Positions 58,611-64,000 of a DNA stretch of 64,000 nucleotides are shown here, in pieces (position 1 is the stretch's first letter; every line of letters starts with the position of its first letter). This stretch comes from Beaufortia kweichowensis (Eukaryota; Chordata; Actinopteri; Cypriniformes; Gastromyzontidae), in contig CM032809.1 in the NCBI GenBank assembly GCA_019155185.1, forward strand, positions 1,408,501 through 1,472,500. Reading direction: 5' to 3'. A program made the position numbers and the translations under genes. The notes beneath the pieces were generated by a model. It was not told where the DNA came from, did no database searches, and was given only the letters and a program-made list of their open reading frames with translations.

Positions 58611-61600
58611 CTATCAACGTTATTTACGGTGCACCGGAGACAGTTTCTTTCAAACGGAAGAAACAACGTACTGTTAGGTATGCCAAGAAAAGCTGTTCTT
58701 TGTAATGTATTCAGTGAAACAACGTCACATAAATGGCCTGTTGGCTTATTAGCTCTTACTATTAAACAATCTCTACATTTATTTATTTAAATATAATTTA
58801 CAACTCAGTTTTAACATTATTATTGCAATATACCAATGTTAAGCAGTCACATATAACCAAGCTTACAGTACTGATAACCTTGTCCTGTACCTTGATGACC
58901 TCACCTGTACATTATTTCCCCTGCAACAAGACACAAGCAACAACTAAGAAATAGTTTCAAAAATATCTTTTTTATGAATTCACACATTTAAATATTAGAT
59001 ATTAATAGAGCCAGCTGGATCAATAACACTCTGGATCATTAGTCACAATGGATACCCCAAGCAAATGACACAAGGGTTAAAAGAGGGTTAAAAAGGTTAC
59101 TTTTTAATACCAGAAAAGGTAAACATTCTCAAAATATCATGGCATTGCATACAACAGGGAGTAGCCCTGTTGTGAAACATTAACTGAGACATTCTGTTTA
59201 TCCTTAATAATTTTCATTATATTCCGTTTTGGACTAGGCAATCTTCAATGTCCCAACAATTTTCCTAACATTAAAAGATCATGTTTCAAGATAAGTCAAA
59301 CATCTTATGACATCATATGTTAAGATAAACTAATGAAACGTGATGTTTGCTCACGTTTGTCAATGCAATTTCTCCCAAGCATCTGGTGACTGACAACATT
59401 AAGTAAATCAGTCTTGTGCTGTACATGAGCGGTCTTAAAAATCTGCTATGTGTCTGACTCCTGCTTATGTCAGTCTTTAGCTTAATCTCAGAGCAAAAAC
59501 ATGTTTGTTCCAGATATATAGTCAATTTTGTGTTTAGTGCTGTATTAGATCACACTATTGTTCAGTCTTTTGCTTAGAGCTGAAATGATAAACATAAAGA
59601 TGTCCATTTCACCCCACATATACATATATTTAAATACATAATTATAATCACCAAGTAGAGGTATAGAGAGTATTTTCTTTTGCCATTTTATTCCGCCTCT
59701 TTTTCTGTTTAGTTCTATATAGATCTATTGTGGTCATTCTAGGAGCTTCAATTGCAATACTTGCTCTACGCAGCCCTTCATTGCCTATACTGATGGATTC
59801 ACATATCAGAGGAGCAGTCGGTCGATGGACTCACATTGTCATTTACCACTGTTAGAGTAAGACGGGGGACTAGAAATGTGGTTAACCTAACCTGGTCAAT
59901 GTTAAGAATCTCGCACAACCAGCACATCAGAACTATTTATAGAAAGATAGAATATTAAGTCAAAAACTCTTTTGTTCTTCCTATGCAACACAAAGATTTA
60001 AATTCACCTACCAAGAAGCTTATAAGGCTATACACACATTTGTATCCTGATGTTAACTTACAAGAAAAGTACTTCAAATAAATTCCCAAATACAAGCTGA
60101 TTAAAGCAAATCGATGGAGTCAAAGCTGAATTAATGTTTCTATTATCCTGGTCTGCAAAATACTGACAGGTTACCTTGTAAAACGTACTGTAGATGAATT
60201 AATGATAAGGCTTTACGTAAGCCTGCAAGAGATGTCATGTTCACTCACTGTAGTAAGGACAGATAACCTTTCTGTATTGATTAAAACATTATATTTGCAT
60301 GCCTACAGAGCCACACTAATGAATGTCTGTAGTTTATCATATAGCTATATACTCCAAGCAACAAATTGAAGCAAATTGAGATGTGTTAACATGGCTGGGA
60401 AATAAACTACATGATCCACCTCAGTACAAAGAGAAATGTGCTTTTAGTTCAGATACAGTGCACACAGGGAATGTGATGTAGTTGCCTTAAAATTGTCCGG
60501 ATACTTGGTTTAGTCCATTAGATATTATGATGTAAGAAATTGCAAAAATGTTTCTATTTTAAACAACATCCATCTTTCAACAACCACAGAAATCATTTAG
60601 TGCTATCAGCAATGAAAAATCAATAGTCACGGTTGTCTAATGTTTCAATGGTGACACCTCCCCTATCTTGTCCCTGAACTAGTCAGTTAATACAGATAAA
60701 TTACACGGTGTGACCCCAAATGTATCTTTCAACACAAGTATATTTCAAATTTCTGATTGAGGCATTTTTCAATGTGTAATTGAATTTGTATGCAAACTAG
60801 TGTTGTGGTGAATCCACAACCTAAAGATATAGTTTTATTTTAATAAATTACAGTGTTTTTGCTTGTAGTATATTTCCAGTATATTTAAATACTTATTTAT
60901 TTAAAATACTATTGTTATCACATGAAAGTATATCACTTAGTGCCAATATTGTCGAACTTACTGTTCATTGTAAGAAGAAAGAGTGAGACCCAGCTGACAT
61001 GGGCCCAAATCAAGCGATATTGTCTAAAATAATTTAATAAGCACTTTGTTTTATAGGACTGAGTTATTGTTTTATGATAGCTCAGGGAGCCAATGGCTTT
61101 GCAATGCTCTCCAGCTCTCTCCACACCTCGTTTTATTTTACAGCACGACACTTTATTACTCGGCAAGCTGCATGACAACTATGCCAGACCCTGAGTTTTC
61201 TCATCCTGCCCCAGCCCTTCATCAGATAAATCTATAACATTGTGAAATATGAACATAACTTTATGCATGCTGAGAAATATAAGTATAAACACTGTAATTG
61301 TTCAGGTTATCTTAACACAAATTCTAACCATATTCATGCTCAGAATATTCTACTACACACATGAGGTTTCTGGTGAATGTTTATGCAAGTACTGTAGACG
61401 TGTGATGGTGCAGCCCTGGGAACAAGTGATGCGTTTTCATTACAGCTCTCTGGCCCTTTTACTTGTGTCCGATATGCTCCTACCCCCAACCCCCAGAAGG
61501 CAACAGGACAAGGCACGCTCTGACAGGAGAATCATTGGCGCATGACAGGGATGTCCTGGTTTTCCCCTTCTACATGCTGCTGTTAAGATTCAAAGCATAA

Positions 61601-62041
61601 GCTATGTGCATTGACTAAGCTGCTTGCATACACTTGCGATCCTATATACTTTTATACTCTTTTTGTTCCCATAACCTCATTTAAATGGCAACATGCATGT
61701 ACTATGAAATAGTCACTTAAAAACAAAAACTTACTTCAGTCGTTGGCTAATACTGGCCTAATTAATGCCATTACAGGAATGGTGATGATGAGAAAGAAAA
61801 AAAACATGGTCCTTGATGCTGATTGGTCAATAGCTCTGCTATATTCATAATATTACTGCATAGCATCCATAGCGGATGGCATTTTTGTTGCATAGCAACG
61901 TTCTACTACAGTTCATATGTGAAGGACTACATCTTCTTGCAAAAGAACAGTATTTATAATAACATTTATAATGAATTTAACTATAACTATAATATTATTC
62001 AACTCATTACTCAATTAGGACGCTTTTAGATATAATTGTGG

Positions 62042-62254
62042 TTTCCCAGACAGGGTTTAGATTAATCCAGGACTAGGCAATAGTAAAATTAGGACATTTA
62101 AGTACTTTTTACAAACATGCCTTACAAAAAAACATTACTGGTGTGAATCTTGAAACTAAGCAATGGCAATGATATGTTTTAACATATGTCAATGCAAGTT
62201 GTTTTCAGTTAAGACAGCTCAAAAATGCATTTAAGTCTAGCCCTGTCTGGGAAA
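62042..62254. mobile_element. MITE with TTTCCCAGACAGGG terminal inverted repeats
   Basis: The left end TTTCCCAGACAGGGTTTAGA and the right end, whose complement begins TTTCCCAGACAGGGCTAGAC, are near-identical inverted repeats around 213 bp of noncoding sequence. Elements with GGTTTCCC(A/G)GACAGGG ends are abundant in zebrafish and relatives. Confidence 0.75.
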
Positions 62255-63916
62255 GCGCCCCATAATATTATTTACTGACACTTCTTAACATGAAATTATC
62301 TTCCATCAACGACGGAATTGGCATAATAAAAAACATGCTCATATGTCAAATTAAAGGCACAAAATAACAGGATCATGCATTTTGATCCAAGTTTGTGTTA
62401 GGAAAGTTGAACTTGGATAACAGATTTATGAAAAGGTGGAAGTTTTACGTAACAGGAAGAAAGGGGATTAAAGAGAAAGGGGTGGATGCATAGAGGGTGG
62501 ATCTGGGTTTCAATGCTTGACACAAAAAGATAACTATTGTTTGTGTTTGATTCAATCATTTTGTCAAGCATGTTAAATCACGCACCTACACTTCATTAGT
62601 ACACACTGGCGTCTCTGTGTTGTGACTCATTCAGAGGAAATGCAGGGCTTTAAGCTGGACCAGATAAAGTATGTTGGAGATAGCAGAGGTCTGTGTGTAA
62701 CGTGTGTGTGTGTGTTTGCTTTTTATGGTGATGTTCTGTTTGTGATAGTTGTCTGTAGTGGAGTTGAACAGGCTCTTAACTCTGAACAGGTTAATGGAAC
62801 TTTTATGAGTCTCTCTACAATCAGTTGACCTCTTAAGTTTCTTTCTCTCTCTCTGTTTTACTCCCTCCTCTGTCTGTCTCTCTTCATTTTTCCTACTGGA
62901 AAATGTTCTTTCACCAAACTCCAGATCATCCCCTTTTTAAATAATACATCTAGGGTCAGTTTAACAGACAAGAACACAAACCACATACCACAAGTGGATT
63001 TACAGTTTTCTAACATGCACAAAATTCATAAACGGCCCCAATTAGTATTTTAAACAGTAAGGTATATGGGTATATGAGTAATACGGCTGACCTCCATGTT
63101 GATGGATTTAGCAGATTTTAAAGTCGTCATAAACATAAATTGCACCAGCTTTATCAGCGACAGAAAACCTACTGAATACGAGCTCCCATATCTCTTTCCC
63201 AAGCCATTTCACACAGCTCTTACTCCCTCTTCTATGACTGCCCTGTCCTGTAGTCACTCACACATCGACACACACTATGGGTGATAGAGGTGGGTGAGAG
63301 ATAGCCTAGTAAAAGTCTTATCTCATCACAGTCACTTTTATTCATGTCTATCATCAGAGTGTCAATAGTAATCATGGACCAATCAGAAACAATATGATGG
63401 AGCACCAACCACGAATGGACACACACGCACACAAACATGCGTCCAAGTATGCACTCTCACTCAAAGATAGATTAAATATAATCCATGTTAAAATGTATAA
63501 TAGATATGCTCATTGATCAAAATTATATTTGAATGCAATAGCAATAAAAAAGAAACTATGTCTATATGAAGTTGCCATGTGACTTCAACATATACACTCC
63601 TTACCTCATAAAAACAATCAATATGTGCTGCCCTATAGGTTTTGTGCCTTCCTTTTGTCCTCAAACTCATTTCCATCACATCATTCATTTCTCCTCTCCT
63701 TTTGCGATTTACACTTACTGATAAGCAGTAACTCCTGCACAGCAGAAATGATGATGATTATATGAAATAAAATACAGCAATCTCTCTATGCTACAGACTA
63801 GATGCGGCTCTTATAAGATAATAATCAATATTGATTTTAAGAGCGTGAGTGTAATGGGGAATAGTGAAGGAGAAAGATGGAGAAGGAATGGATGCATGAG
63901 GATTTTTAAAGAAATG

Positions 63917-63919
<3 letters not shown>

Positions 63920-64000
<81 letters not shown>
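63920..64000. repeat. (AG)n microsatellite
   Basis: About 40 AG units with one AA interruption, running off the right edge of the window. Confidence 0.95.

Larger units (their letters stand above)
56671..64000. other. Flanking DNA beyond evx1
   Basis: No coding exon was recognised. In other vertebrates HIBADH follows EVX1, so it is expected further right. The region contains a CA microsatellite, a candidate enhancer at 58430-58610, a MITE at 62042, and a long AG tract at the edge. Bases 59000-61000 show nothing I can name. Confidence 0.5.

Noticed and set aside
61887..61899. GTTGCATAGCAAC palindrome as an RFX X-box
   Set aside because: One base shorter than the usual X-box, and the flanking sequence looks like a fish repeat. 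Too weak to call.

Overview
This window is the 5' (posterior) part of a teleost HoxAa cluster, one of the two HoxA duplicates left by the fish-specific genome duplication. Six intact homeobox genes are readable: hoxa4a, hoxa5a, hoxa9a, hoxa11a and hoxa13a, all on the minus strand, and evx1 on the plus strand beyond hoxa13a. Between hoxa9a and hoxa11a lie a microRNA precursor (mir-196, minus strand) and a broken hoxa10a homeobox. No hoxa6, hoxa7 or hoxa8 homeobox was seen. This gene set, with hoxa10a decayed, matches the zebrafish HoxAa cluster, so a cypriniform fish is the most likely source. The AT-rich spacers and short teleost repeats agree with that.

Layout from left to right. 1-9373 is the hoxa3a-hoxa4a spacer (hoxa3a itself is off the left edge), with promoter-like and splice-donor-like sites, a nuclear-receptor half-site array, a teleost repeat and a MITE. 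hoxa4a is at 9374-10591. 10592-17422 holds a DR5-type retinoic-acid element candidate, a small hairpin and a candidate orphan exon. hoxa5a is at 17423-18684. 18685-26992 is where hoxa6 and hoxa7 are missing, and holds a second candidate orphan first exon with a Hox-like promoter. hoxa9a is at 26993-27962, mir-196 at about 30226-30295, and the hoxa10a pseudogene at 31143-31359. hoxa11a is at 36014-37504, hoxa13a at 43893-44984 and evx1 at 52869-55525. 55526-64000 is flanking DNA with the evx1 3'UTR, repeats and a few enhancer-like stretches.

All five Hox genes have two coding exons joined by a phase-1 intron just upstream of the homeodomain. evx1 has three exons, and its second intron cuts the homeodomain between positions 46 and 47. 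Every exon join was checked by eye: donors and acceptors are canonical and the joined frames stay open. The genes encode DNA-binding transcription factors that pattern the body axis, fins and hindgut in collinear order. mir-196 is a known post-transcriptional regulator of Hox mRNAs.

The least expected observations are two minus-strand exon-like segments, at 15913-16021 and 21541-21670. Each has an ATG in good context and a strong phase-1 splice donor, and each lies downstream of a CACGTG element like those at the real Hox promoters. They could join in frame to a downstream Hox homeodomain exon. This is inference from sequence alone and needs transcript data.
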